This document shows positions 43,046 through 51,593 of a stretch of DNA of 64,000 nt, piece after piece; the first letter of the stretch is position 1, and each line of letters opens with the position of its first letter. Both the position numbers and the translations under genes were made by a program. The DNA is from Bacteroidales bacterium (GTDB taxonomy: Bacteria > Bacteroidota > Bacteroidia > Bacteroidales > WCHB1-69): NCBI GenBank assembly GCA_024685175.1, contig JAIKWD010000012.1, forward strand, positions 124,001 to 188,000. Reading direction: 5' to 3'. The notes below the pieces were generated by a model that saw nothing but the letters and a program-made list of their open reading frames with translations, had not been told where the DNA came from and ran no database searches.

Positions 43046-45715
43046 ATGAAGAGATTTTTCCCCACTTTATTTTTTCTTTTGACAATCTTCGTTGCACATG
43101 CACAGATTGACGATTTATTTTGGTTTGCAGCTCCTGATATTACAGCAGGTCACCAGCATAACCCCATGACTTTCTGTGTAACCTCATTCAGCAACCCTGC
43201 AACGGTAGTCATATCCCAACCTGCCAATCCCTCTTTCACCCCTATTACTATTAATTTAAATCCATATAGTTACTATGCTTTGGATGTAACCGCCCAAGAA
43301 AACATAGTTGAGACCACTCCCAATAATACGGTTTGTAATACAGGTTTTAAAATCACCTCAACAGCCAATATTTCAGCATATTACCAAACGGGTGCCAACA
43401 ATAGCGAGATTTATACTCTTAAAGGACGAAATGCCTTAGGCACCGAGTTTGTGGTGCCCATGCAAAACTTTTTAAATACGGGCAATTTCACACCACAAGC
43501 TTTAAGTAGCGTGGAAATTGTTGCTACTGAGGACAACACCACTGTGGTCATCACACCTTCACGACCTCTTTTGGGTGGTTTGCCAGCTAATGTTCCCATC
43601 ACTATCACATTGAATCAGGGACAGACTTATGCCATCAAAGCGGCAAGCACAGCAGCAAATGCTCATTTAACAAACACGCGCATCGTGTCCAACAAGCCCA
43701 TAGCAGTCAACTCTTCCGATGACTCCGCCGAGAGCAATTCTTTTTCCGGATATTCGGGACAAGATCTGGTCGGTGAACAAATCGTTCCCATAGAATATGC
43801 GGGAACCTTCTACATTGCCACCCGCAACGGTAGAGCTTTCGAAGGACTGGTCGTTTCTCCCATATACGATTCAACGCAAGTGTTTATCAATGGCAACACA
43901 AATCCTGCAGCCACACTTGGCATTCATGACTCCTACACTTACATGCTTAGTCAATCGCCCTCCGTGGCCACTACAGTCAGCACAAGCAAGCCTGCTTTTG
44001 TTTTTGAGTTGACCGGCTCCGACGGTGAATGTGGTGGTACAGTGCTTCCTGCCATTGGCTGTACTGGATCACAAGAAGTTGTTTATGCTCGTCCCTCCTA
44101 CTCCACCAACATGAAACTTTCTGTTGTGGTGAAAACCAGCGATATTGGAGGCTTTACGGTGAACAACTCAACCACTATGCTCAGTGCCAACGATTTCTCT
44201 CCAGTGGCCAGCAACCCCAACTGGTCTTACTGTTACAAAGACTTTTCATCTCTCATACCCACCCAAACCGTCATGGTCATCAAGAACAACTTGGGACCTT
44301 TCCACTTGGGTATCCTTGACTATTACACCGGCATGTCTTCCTCCTTGGGCTATTTCAGTGGATACAACCCCATGGGTAAAATCTTGTTGTTGATGAATAA
44401 CACTTACTGTTATGGGGAACGCGTGGAATTCACCTACCGTGCCAGCGATGTGGACACTATCAAGCTCATCACCCCCTCAGGCGACACCCTTTTGAATCCA
44501 CCATTCGTCATAGAGAGCATTACCCCCCAAGATACTGGACTCTACTACATTATAGCTCATGGCACTATGGTTTGCGATGAAGAATGGGTGAAAGATAGCG
44601 TGTACTTGCATATCGTCAACATTCTTAAACCCGATTTGGGCCCCGACCAAGAACTTTGTTATGGAGACGTAGCCCATATTGTCTCCAACTACCCTTTGAC
44701 CGACGTCAATTACTATTGGAACACGGGAGACAATACTCCCAACATCTCCGTAGCTACCACTGGCGACTACATTCTAGATGTAATAAGTCAAAATAACCAG
44801 ACACAATCGCGGTGCAGTAATTCAGACACTATACATATTAGTTTTTCCCCTATTCCCTTCCCTGATTTTGATGTGGACGGGGAAGCGAGCGGATGCGCAC
44901 CTCTTGATGTCAAGCTCCTAAATTTGACGGAGCCTACCAATGTTACCATGGACTATGTGTGGACTGTCCTCGATGAGGGCGGGCACTTAGTATTCCAATC
45001 CTTGGAGGAAGACCCGATTTTTACCTTCAAGGATCCTGGTACTTATAGCGTTGTCTTACTTACTACAACAGACAAGGGATGTGTGGATTCTCTTTATAAA
45101 TGGAATATGATTCACACCTATCTGCAACCCGAAGTCGATTTTTCCTTTTCCCCATCTGTAATCTATATGTCCGAAAATGGTGGCTTGGCAACATTCCAAT
45201 CCTATCTCTCCTCCAGCATCACCGATTCAAGTCAACTTAACGTTTTTTGGGACTTTGGAGATGGAGAAACAGATTCCGAGAACTTCAATCCCACCCACGC
45301 ATACACTGCATGGGGTGATTATATCGCGAATTTAACAATCAGCACTGAAGGTGATTGCAAGGCCGAAATCAGCCACACCGTCATTGTTGAGGCAGACCTC
45401 ATCTTCCCCAATATCATTACGCCCAACGGGGATGGTTCTAACGATGTTTTCGCCATCGGCAATCTGAACACGGACATTAACTACGAAGATCCAGATGATT
45501 ATAGGACCAACGAATTATACATTTATGATCGCTGGGGACAATTAGTGTTCAAAGCAAACAACTACGACACATACTCCCGTGATTCGCAAATATATGTAGG
45601 TACCAATCCTTTTACGGGCGATAATTTATCGGATGGCGTGTATTATTACGTTTTTTATTACAAGGGCCACTACAAGGAGACCAAATACAATGGTTCCATT
45701 ACTATTGTGCGGTAA
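43046..45715 (+). CDS. Surface protein with IgGFc-binding-like and PKD domains, T9SS type B signal
   Basis: The 889-residue protein has a signal peptide (FFLLTIFVAHAQ). Residues about 30-420 resemble the IgGFc_binding domain (SAYYQTGANNSEIYTLKGRNALGTEF, VSNKPIAVNSSDD, DLVGEQIVPIEYAGTFYIA). Ig/PKD-type beta domains follow (about 430-790; PKD hallmark VFWDFGDGETDS). The C-terminal 90 residues are the gliding-motility (CHU_C/TIGR04131) type B sorting domain: FPNIITPNGDGSNDVF, LYIYDRWGQLVFKANNYD and GVYYYVFYYKG. It should be displayed on the surface as an adhesin. Its 3' end overlaps the convergent MBL lipoprotein gene by 14 bp. Confidence 0.85.
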   Translation: MKRFFPTLFFLLTIFVAHAQIDDLFWFAAPDITAGHQHNPMTFCVTSFSNPATVVISQPANPSFTPITINLNPYSYYALDVTAQENIVETTPNNTVCNTGFKITSTANISAYYQTGANNSEIYTLKGRNALGTEFVVPMQNFLNTGNFTPQALSSVEIVATEDNTTVVITPSRPLLGGLPANVPITITLNQGQTYAIKAASTAANAHLTNTRIVSNKPIAVNSSDDSAESNSFSGYSGQDLVGEQIVPIEYAGTFYIATRNGRAFEGLVVSPIYDSTQVFINGNTNPAATLGIHDSYTYMLSQSPSVATTVSTSKPAFVFELTGSDGECGGTVLPAIGCTGSQEVVYARPSYSTNMKLSVVVKTSDIGGFTVNNSTTMLSANDFSPVASNPNWSYCYKDFSSLIPTQTVMVIKNNLGPFHLGILDYYTGMSSSLGYFSGYNPMGKILLLMNNTYCYGERVEFTYRASDVDTIKLITPSGDTLLNPPFVIESITPQDTGLYYIIAHGTMVCDEEWVKDSVYLHIVNILKPDLGPDQELCYGDVAHIVSNYPLTDVNYYWNTGDNTPNISVATTGDYILDVISQNNQTQSRCSNSDTIHISFSPIPFPDFDVDGEASGCAPLDVKLLNLTEPTNVTMDYVWTVLDEGGHLVFQSLEEDPIFTFKDPGTYSVVLLTTTDKGCVDSLYKWNMIHTYLQPEVDFSFSPSVIYMSENGGLATFQSYLSSSITDSSQLNVFWDFGDGETDSENFNPTHAYTAWGDYIANLTISTEGDCKAEISHTVIVEADLIFPNIITPNGDGSNDVFAIGNLNTDINYEDPDDYRTNELYIYDRWGQLVFKANNYDTYSRDSQIYVGTNPFTGDNLSDGVYYYVFYYKGHYKETKYNGSITIVR

Positions 45716-46565
45716 ACGTTCCCGTTAGACTTCCGAAGTTTTCAACAACGGCGGCATAGGGCATGTGCATTCCGGCGATTGTCCTGTTGTTGTCGCGGAT
45801 GTATTGGTATATCTTTTTGCGGGTGGCTGCGGCTTTCTTAGGGTCTTGGTCGTATATGGCGCAGGCTTCCGGATAGGGGATCTGCAAGGCTGCGGCGTGA
45901 ATCAAGTCACCCACAATCAGTAAGTTGCCGATTTCGTACAATGTATGCCCCGGCGTATGTCCGGAAGCATCGATGGTCTTGATGTCCTTCAGAAGCGTGT
46001 CGCCTGCGGTAAACCGACGAATGCGGTCGCCGTATGCGCCCAACACGGCCTGCGTGGCCTCGTCGTTGCGAAAACTCTTGAGTTCCTTGTCGGCAAAATA
46101 CACGTCCGCGTTAGGAAAAGCGACCTTCCCCTTGGTCAACAAACCGCCGATATGGTCGCGATGGCAGTGCGTGATGCAGATGTTGGTGATATCTTCGGGC
46201 TTGATATTGAGCATAATCAACTTGTCAAGCAACACGCCACCGTTGTCCAATCCCAAACCCGTGTCAAACAGAATGTATTGTCCGTCTTTCTTGATCAAAA
46301 AACCGTTGATGGAGGATTCGGCTTCGCCATTGGGCATCGTCTCTTTCAGAATTTTCTTGTCCACGTTGGGAAACAAAGATGCGGGCATACTGTTTTGCTT
46401 GTCTTGCAACGTCCACAGTTCAAAATTGTCGAATTGGAAATGGTAAACGCCGGCGATGATGGTGGTGTCTTTCGATTGCGGCTCGTCATTGGCCGTCTTG
46501 GTCTTGTTGGAGTCGCAACCTATGCAGGCGATGGCTACCAGCAAGAAGGGGATGATTTTTTTCAT
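45702..46565 (-). CDS. MBL-fold hydrolase lipoprotein
   Basis: The 287-residue protein has a lipobox ACIGC (Cys near residue 17), so it is an envelope lipoprotein. The metallo-beta-lactamase fold is intact: CITHCHRDHIGG (HxHxDH), SGHTPGHT (His), VGDLIHAA (Asp) and a late His in MHMPYA. The fold with a long N-terminal strand region resembles the AttM/AhlD-type lactonases and related hydrolases, but substrate cannot be deduced. It follows metG after 21 nt and may be co-transcribed. Confidence 0.85.
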   Translation of the reverse strand: MKKIIPFLLVAIACIGCDSNKTKTANDEPQSKDTTIIAGVYHFQFDNFELWTLQDKQNSMPASLFPNVDKKILKETMPNGEAESSINGFLIKKDGQYILFDTGLGLDNGGVLLDKLIMLNIKPEDITNICITHCHRDHIGGLLTKGKVAFPNADVYFADKELKSFRNDEATQAVLGAYGDRIRRFTAGDTLLKDIKTIDASGHTPGHTLYEIGNLLIVGDLIHAAALQIPYPEACAIYDQDPKKAAATRKKIYQYIRDNNRTIAGMHMPYAAVVENFGSLTGTFTAQ

Positions 46566-46586
46566 TATGGGGAATATTATTAAATG

Positions 46587-48635
46587 CTACTTGACCGTGC
46601 TTCCTTCTTTGACGGGCTTTTGCGGTTGTACGAGGGCGAGTACGCCGTCGGCGTTCTCGGCCATCAGAATCATACCGTGGGATTCCACGCCCTTGATGTT
46701 TTTCGGGGCGAGGTTCACCAGCATAAGCACCTGTTTGCCCACGAGCGTTTCCGGCTCGTAGTATTCTGCGATGCCCGAAACAATCTCGCGTGTGTCAATG
46801 CCCGTGTTCACCTTCAACTTGAGTAGTTTCTTGGTCTTAGCCACCTTCTCGGCTGCCAGCACGGTGACTACGCGCAGGTCCATTTTCTGGAACTCCTCGA
46901 ACGAAACCTCCTCCTTTGCGGGTTCTGCTTCGGCGGTGGCAATCTCGTTGGCTTTTTTGGTGTCTTCCAACTTCTGGACTTGCTTGGCGATGGTCTCGTC
47001 ATCAATCTTCTCAAAGAGATATTCGGCGGGGTTGAGTTGGGCGCCCACTTTCAGAAGGTCGGCGCGACCGCCGTCCTGCCAGTTTTTGGTATCGATATTG
47101 AGGATTTGTTGCAGTTTCTTGGCGGTGAAGGGCAGGAACGGTTCGCAGAGCACGGAGAGGGAGGCGCAAATCTGCAACGACAGGTGCAGGATGGTCTTCA
47201 CGGCCTCGGGGTCCTCTTTCTGCTTCTTCCACGGCTCGGTATCGGTGAGATACTTGTTGCCGATGCGGGCGAGGTTCATAAACTCCTGCAGGGCTTCGCG
47301 GAAACGATAGTGTTCGATGGAGTTGCCGATGAGATTGGGGAACTCCGCCATCTTGGCCACGATCTCTTTTTCATAATCGGAATACTCGCCGGCTTTGGGC
47401 ACGATGCCGCCGTAGTATTTGTGGGTGAGCACCACGGTACGGTTCACGAAGTTGCCGAAAATGGCGAGCAGTTCGTTGTTGTTGCGTGCCTGGAAGTCGG
47501 CCCAAGTGAAGTCGGCGTCTTTGGTCTCGGGCGCGATGGCGGTCAGCGTATAGCGCAACACGTCCTGTTTGCCCGGGAAGTCCTCCACGTATTCGTGAGC
47601 CCACACGGCCCAGTTGCGGGAGGTGGATATCTTGTCGCCTTCGAGGTTCAGGAACTCGTTGGCGGGCACGTTGTCGGGCAGGATGTAGGAACCGTCGGCC
47701 TTGAGCATACAGGGGAAGATAATGCAGTGGAAGACGATGTTGTCCTTACCGATGAAGTGGACCAGTTGCGTCTCTTGGTCTTTCCACCACGGCTGCCAGT
47801 CGGTGTGATGTGCCTCGGCCCATTCCTTGGTGGCGGAGATGTAGCCGATGGGAGCGTCGAACCAGACGTAGAGCACCTTGCCATCGGCATTTTCCAAGGG
47901 CACTTTCACACCCCAGTTGAGGTCGCGGGTGACGGCGCGGGGTTGCAAGCCCTGTTCAATCCACGACTTGCACTGACCGTAAACCGTCGGGCGCCAATCG
48001 TCCTTATGTCCCTTGAGAATCCACTCGCGAAGCCACGGATCGTATTGGTCCAGAGGCAGATACCAATGTTTCGTCTCGCGCAGCACGGGCGTGTTGCCGC
48101 TGAGCGCCGATTTGGGATCTATGAGATCGGTGGCGCTGAGCGAAGTACCACACACCTCGCATTGGTCACCATAGGCGTGCTCGTTCTTGCAGTGCGGACA
48201 CGTGCCAGTAATGTAGCGGTCGGCGAGGAACTGTTTGGCCTCCTCGTCGTAGTATTGCATCGTGGTCTTTTCGATGAGTTTCCCTTCGTCGTGCAATTTC
48301 TTGAAATAGGCGGCGGCCGTTTCGTGATGCGTGGGGTTGGAAGTCCGGGAGTAGATATCGAATGAGATGCCGAGGTCTTCGAACGATTTCTTGATGATGC
48401 TATGGTAGCGATCCACGATGTCCTGTGGGGTCACGCCCTCCTTGCGAGCCTTGATGGTGATGGGCACGCCGTGTTCGTCGGAGCCTCCGATGAAAAGGAC
48501 ATCCTTGCCGTTGTTACGCAGGTATCGGACATAAATGTCAGCGGGGATGTATACGCCGGCGAGATGGCCGATATGCACCGGACCGTTGGCGTATGGAAGG
48601 GCGGAAGTAATCGTGTATCGTTTGGGGTTTTTCAT
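46587..48635 (-). CDS. metG: Methionyl-tRNA synthetase
   Basis: This 682-residue enzyme charges tRNA-Met. The class I signature [16 protein letters not shown] (HIGH) lies at residues 14-29. Zinc-finger cysteines lie in [18 protein letters not shown]. The KMSKS-equivalent is KISTS near residue 335. The anticodon-binding helical domain (about 395-540) and a C-terminal EMAP II-like tRNA-binding domain (about 575-682, [39 protein letters not shown]) follow. The length fits the long dimeric form. Confidence 0.98.
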   Translation of the reverse strand: MKNPKRYTITSALPYANGPVHIGHLAGVYIPADIYVRYLRNNGKDVLFIGGSDEHGVPITIKARKEGVTPQDIVDRYHSIIKKSFEDLGISFDIYSRTSNPTHHETAAAYFKKLHDEGKLIEKTTMQYYDEEAKQFLADRYITGTCPHCKNEHAYGDQCEVCGTSLSATDLIDPKSALSGNTPVLRETKHWYLPLDQYDPWLREWILKGHKDDWRPTVYGQCKSWIEQGLQPRAVTRDLNWGVKVPLENADGKVLYVWFDAPIGYISATKEWAEAHHTDWQPWWKDQETQLVHFIGKDNIVFHCIIFPCMLKADGSYILPDNVPANEFLNLEGDKISTSRNWAVWAHEYVEDFPGKQDVLRYTLTAIAPETKDADFTWADFQARNNNELLAIFGNFVNRTVVLTHKYYGGIVPKAGEYSDYEKEIVAKMAEFPNLIGNSIEHYRFREALQEFMNLARIGNKYLTDTEPWKKQKEDPEAVKTILHLSLQICASLSVLCEPFLPFTAKKLQQILNIDTKNWQDGGRADLLKVGAQLNPAEYLFEKIDDETIAKQVQKLEDTKKANEIATAEAEPAKEEVSFEEFQKMDLRVVTVLAAEKVAKTKKLLKLKVNTGIDTREIVSGIAEYYEPETLVGKQVLMLVNLAPKNIKGVESHGMILMAENADGVLALVQPQKPVKEGSTVK

Positions 48636-48661
48636 ATCGTTTGTTTTTGGAAATCAGGCCG

Positions 48662-48669
48662 CAAAATTA
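48662..48669 (-). promoter_or_regulatory. -7 promoter element of metG
   Basis: TAATTTTG on the minus strand, 26 nt before the metG ATG. Confidence 0.6.
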
Positions 48670-48681
48670 CGAAATTTTGCG

Positions 48682-48709
48682 GTAGAGACAACGCATGCGC
48701 TGTTCCTAC
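48682..48709. repeat. Decayed copy of the GTAGAGAC...CTAC 28-bp palindrome
   Basis: The sequence keeps the outer GTAG...CTAC and the length of 28 bp of the two perfect palindromes in the GH106 gene. Several inner pairs no longer match (AGAGACAACG against CGCTGTTCC). It lies upstream of the metG -7 box, in the spacer after the membrane protein gene. Confidence 0.65.
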
Positions 48710-48759
48710 CAAACGTTTTAGGGTCAATTTTTCCCATTTGCCCTGTCCAGGTTGTTTTT

Positions 48760-49863
48760 TTAAACGTACATAATGGCAAGGGTCACAGCGACGGTGCAGA
48801 GCAGGACGGAGATGGTAACAAACCATTTTTCCTGGGCAGGCGAGAAATTGGTACCCAAGTATTTGAAGTCCTCGAAGTTCTTGCGTTTCCACTTGTCCAA
48901 GTTGTCCCGAATCCATTGGGCGAGAGCCACGAGGTCCAGTTTCGGGTTTTGGGTGAGGTATTGTCGCGTGGCCACGGAAAGGGTGGGGACATCCATCCAA
49001 CTGAAGGCGTCGCTCCACTTCACGGTGCCGTCCTTGTCAACGCCGATGCAGACCACAAATTCGTTCTGGTTGCCGCCTTCCCAGTAGGCGCGCTGCAGCT
49101 CGGCAGCCTCCACGCCCTGCTTGGTTGCGTCGAACAATAGCACAAAGACGTGGATTTCGTGTCTTTCCCCACAAAAGGCGTTGAGTCGTTGGAAGGCTTC
49201 TTGGGCGTCAGCGGTGACCAAGTCCACGTCGGGTTGCTCCAACACCACTTTCTGATCGTAGTACTTGGGTGGTTTGGGATAGTCGAACAGGTGCTTGTCC
49301 TTGACATCTTGCGGTGTGACTTCCCGGAAGCGCATCACCGAATTCGAGTAACGCATGTAGTTGCGGTAGCGGTGACTAAAGGTGAGGGTCTTGGTGTGCA
49401 TCTCGTTGTAGTCCCAATGGCACTCCTGACCGCCGCCGCCGGATACGCAGTTGAAATAATAGGTATCAAAATGCTGGATAGGTGTGCCGAACAAGTTGCA
49501 CAGCTCTTCGTATTCGCTGTAATTGATGAATTGCCTTTTGCCCGTGTTGAACGTCTGTTCCCAATATTCGGGGTGGGTCACATAGTCGATATAGGTCTTG
49601 GTGCGTACGTTGCCTTTTTCGTCGGAGATCGTCTCTGTGCGCTCCACGCGCTCCACCCATTCGTTGTAGTGCGCCACACTGACCACGTAGGCACTGAGAA
49701 ACTCCACGTCGTTGAGATGCTTGAAGAGCAGTTCCACGATCCAGAGGATCAAGAGCGGGACACCGAGAAACAACAAGAACACCCACCAAATGTCTGCATT
49801 GAACTTGGTGGCGAATAGAATGATGGCGGTGACTACCGGCAACAAATAAGCGAAAAGACGCAT
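48760..49863 (-). CDS. Membrane protein of unknown function paired with a LemA-like gene
   Basis: The 367-residue protein has two N-terminal TM helices (LFAYLLPVVTAIILF, WWVFLLFLGVPLLILWIVELLF) and one at the C-terminus (KWFVTISVLLCTVAVTLAIMYV). A soluble domain of about 260 residues lies between them. That domain contains CVSGGGGQECHWDY and YPKPPKYYDQKVVLE and a section resembling the TPM-like fold (IHVFVLLFDATKQG). No family is certain. It starts 6 nt after the LemA-like gene, so the pair is likely functionally linked, as LemA and TPM-type proteins often are. Confidence 0.7.
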   Translation of the reverse strand: MRLFAYLLPVVTAIILFATKFNADIWWVFLLFLGVPLLILWIVELLFKHLNDVEFLSAYVVSVAHYNEWVERVERTETISDEKGNVRTKTYIDYVTHPEYWEQTFNTGKRQFINYSEYEELCNLFGTPIQHFDTYYFNCVSGGGGQECHWDYNEMHTKTLTFSHRYRNYMRYSNSVMRFREVTPQDVKDKHLFDYPKPPKYYDQKVVLEQPDVDLVTADAQEAFQRLNAFCGERHEIHVFVLLFDATKQGVEAAELQRAYWEGGNQNEFVVCIGVDKDGTVKWSDAFSWMDVPTLSVATRQYLTQNPKLDLVALAQWIRDNLDKWKRKNFEDFKYLGTNFSPAQEKWFVTISVLLCTVAVTLAIMYV

Positions 49864-49869
49864 AGGAAA

Positions 49870-50400
49870 CTATTCCTTGTTGGCAAAAACAGTTACGTCG
49901 TCGTCAATGCGAGTCTCCTGGACGGACTTGGTCCGAGTGGAAGAAATGACCTCGTATTCAATCTTTTGCTTGTTGGAGATGAAGTACTTGGCCGGCATTT
50001 GCTCGATGAGTGTCTCGCGTTGGCGAAGTACGTCCAACATACGCTGTTGGGCATTCTGGAAATGGGTGCGCTCCACCTCGATAGACTGCATCAGGTCGGA
50101 GTAGAGCGATGTGTCGAAATCCGGATTGTCTTCCGTAATCCACTTCATCATACTCTCTTGATCGTTGGAATAGCGTCCGCCGATGAGTTCGGGGTAGATT
50201 TTCTCGAACGCCTCGCGATACTTGTCGCTCACTTCGGCTTTCTGTTGAATAATCTTCCACATCGTGTCGTGCACGCTCTCAATAACGCCGCGCTGGGCCT
50301 CGCTCTCCTTGCGAAGGGCTATCTCTCGGTTGTTGTAATAGAAATAAAGGATGATAAACAGTAAGACCAGTACTGCAATAATGATAAGAACAATTAACAT
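49870..50400 (-). CDS. LemA-like membrane-anchored helical protein
   Basis: The 176-residue protein has one N-terminal TM helix (IVLIIIAVLVLLFIILYFYY) followed by a helical bundle. LYSDLMQSIEVERTHFQNAQQRMLDVLRQRETLIEQMPAKYF matches the LemA pattern (L...L...E..R..FN..V..YN..I). It ends in an Asp-rich tail. The match is diverged, since the typical NDL and FP motifs are replaced. It opens a two-gene unit with the membrane protein that follows after 6 nt. Confidence 0.7.
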   Translation of the reverse strand: MLIVLIIIAVLVLLFIILYFYYNNREIALRKESEAQRGVIESVHDTMWKIIQQKAEVSDKYREAFEKIYPELIGGRYSNDQESMMKWITEDNPDFDTSLYSDLMQSIEVERTHFQNAQQRMLDVLRQRETLIEQMPAKYFISNKQKIEYEVISSTRTKSVQETRIDDDVTVFANKE

Positions 50401-50429
50401 AATGGTATTTTTAAGTTAAAATTCTACCG

Positions 50430-50437
50430 CAAAAATA
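50430..50437 (-). promoter_or_regulatory. -7 promoter element of the LemA-like gene pair
   Basis: TATTTTTG on the minus strand, 29 nt before the ATG at 50400. Confidence 0.6.
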
Positions 50438-50457
50438 CTAAATAAATGATAATTGAT

Positions 50458-50465
50458 TATTTTTG
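50458..50465 (+). promoter_or_regulatory. -7 promoter element of the T9SS esterase gene
   Basis: TATTTTTG, 22 nt before the ATG at 50488. It is divergent from the LemA-like promoter 20 bp away. Confidence 0.6.
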
Positions 50466-50487
50466 CTTTTTCTAAAAATCAATAATA

Positions 50488-51591
50488 ATGAGAAAATCGT
50501 TTAATATTTTGAAAATCATATCATTATGTTCCATATTGCTGGCTGTGGGCACGGTTTGGGCACAGACAGAGACTTTTGAATGGCAAGGAGTGCAACGACA
50601 ATATTTAATACGCACCCCCTCATCAATGGAGGGACAGACTCCTGTTTTGTACTTTTTGCATGGGTTGGGTGACAATATCACTCGTTGCGACCAAGAGTTC
50701 AATTTCGCCCAATTGGCTGAAGAGTTTGGCTGGGTTATTGTTGTACCGCAAGCTCGCAATCTAGGCATCGGCAATATGTGGAACGCCGGACTCATACCCA
50801 GTAGCGTTGACGATGCGGGGTTTTTGTTAGCATTACTTGACACCCTCACCCTACGGTATAATTTAAATCCCGATAGTGTTTTCTTTACCGGTTTTTCGAT
50901 GGGTGGTTTCATGACGCACAAGATGGCCATCGAGCACGGGGACCGTTTCACCGCCGGTGCACCGGTCAGCGGTTTGATCACCACGTCCCTCGCCGCCCAG
51001 ACACCTGTTGCACCCGTGCGAATGTTGCATATTCACGGTGACAACGATGCCGTGGTGGGCTACGATGGCAACTCTTCCGCCTTTGGCGGAGCACTCGGCA
51101 TAAGCGTAGAGGCCATCTTGGACTTTTGGAAGGCGGCTAATGGTTGCAATGGCGAACCGCATGTGGACACAATGCCCGATACACATAACGATGGCCTGCG
51201 GTTTATACATTACACCTATAATTGTGGCACCGACTTCCAATTTCTCAAGGTTATCGGTGGTACTCATACTTGGTATTATAATGATAATCAATACGATGTC
51301 AATTACTGGCACGTGATTCACGACTTTTTCGAGGGCAAAGATTTCAGTCCGAGCGGCCTTCATGATTCCCAAAAGGTGGGTTTACGGGTGGCTCCCAACC
51401 CTTCCGACGGATTATATAACGTGGAGGTAGGGATTGCCACGACCATAACCGTAATTGACCAGCAAGGTCGTATCGTGCTTACAAAACAGATAGAATCAGG
51501 CGTTTCTCAGCTAGACCTACGACACCTTTCCGAGGGTGTGTACAATATACGTACCACCGAAGGCAAAACAACCAAAGTTGTAGTACTGTAA
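50488..51591 (+). CDS. Secreted alpha/beta-hydrolase (PHB depolymerase/feruloyl esterase-like) with T9SS tail
   Basis: The 367-residue protein has a signal peptide (LAVGTVWAQ). The alpha/beta-hydrolase fold has an oxyanion segment VLYFLHGLGDN, nucleophile FTGFSMGGFMTH (Ser in GxSxG near residue 137), the Asp in HIHGDNDAVV and the His in GGTHTWYYN. This layout fits the LpqC-type polyhydroxybutyrate depolymerase/feruloyl esterase group. Residues about 295-367 form a type A T9SS domain (LRVAPNPSDGLYNVEV ... LSEGVYNIRTTEGKTTKVVVL). It should act on the cell surface or outside on ester-linked polymers. Confidence 0.88.
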   Translation: MRKSFNILKIISLCSILLAVGTVWAQTETFEWQGVQRQYLIRTPSSMEGQTPVLYFLHGLGDNITRCDQEFNFAQLAEEFGWVIVVPQARNLGIGNMWNAGLIPSSVDDAGFLLALLDTLTLRYNLNPDSVFFTGFSMGGFMTHKMAIEHGDRFTAGAPVSGLITTSLAAQTPVAPVRMLHIHGDNDAVVGYDGNSSAFGGALGISVEAILDFWKAANGCNGEPHVDTMPDTHNDGLRFIHYTYNCGTDFQFLKVIGGTHTWYYNDNQYDVNYWHVIHDFFEGKDFSPSGLHDSQKVGLRVAPNPSDGLYNVEVGIATTITVIDQQGRIVLTKQIESGVSQLDLRHLSEGVYNIRTTEGKTTKVVVL

Positions 51592-51593
51592 GA

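Noticed and set aside
45702-46565. Quorum-quenching lactonase
   Set aside because: The MBL motifs are common to many hydrolases and the product is a lipoprotein. Nothing in the sequence shows a homoserine lactone substrate.
46980-48365. 461-residue antisense open frame over metG
   Set aside because: It is a shadow of the metG frame, which has all signature motifs.
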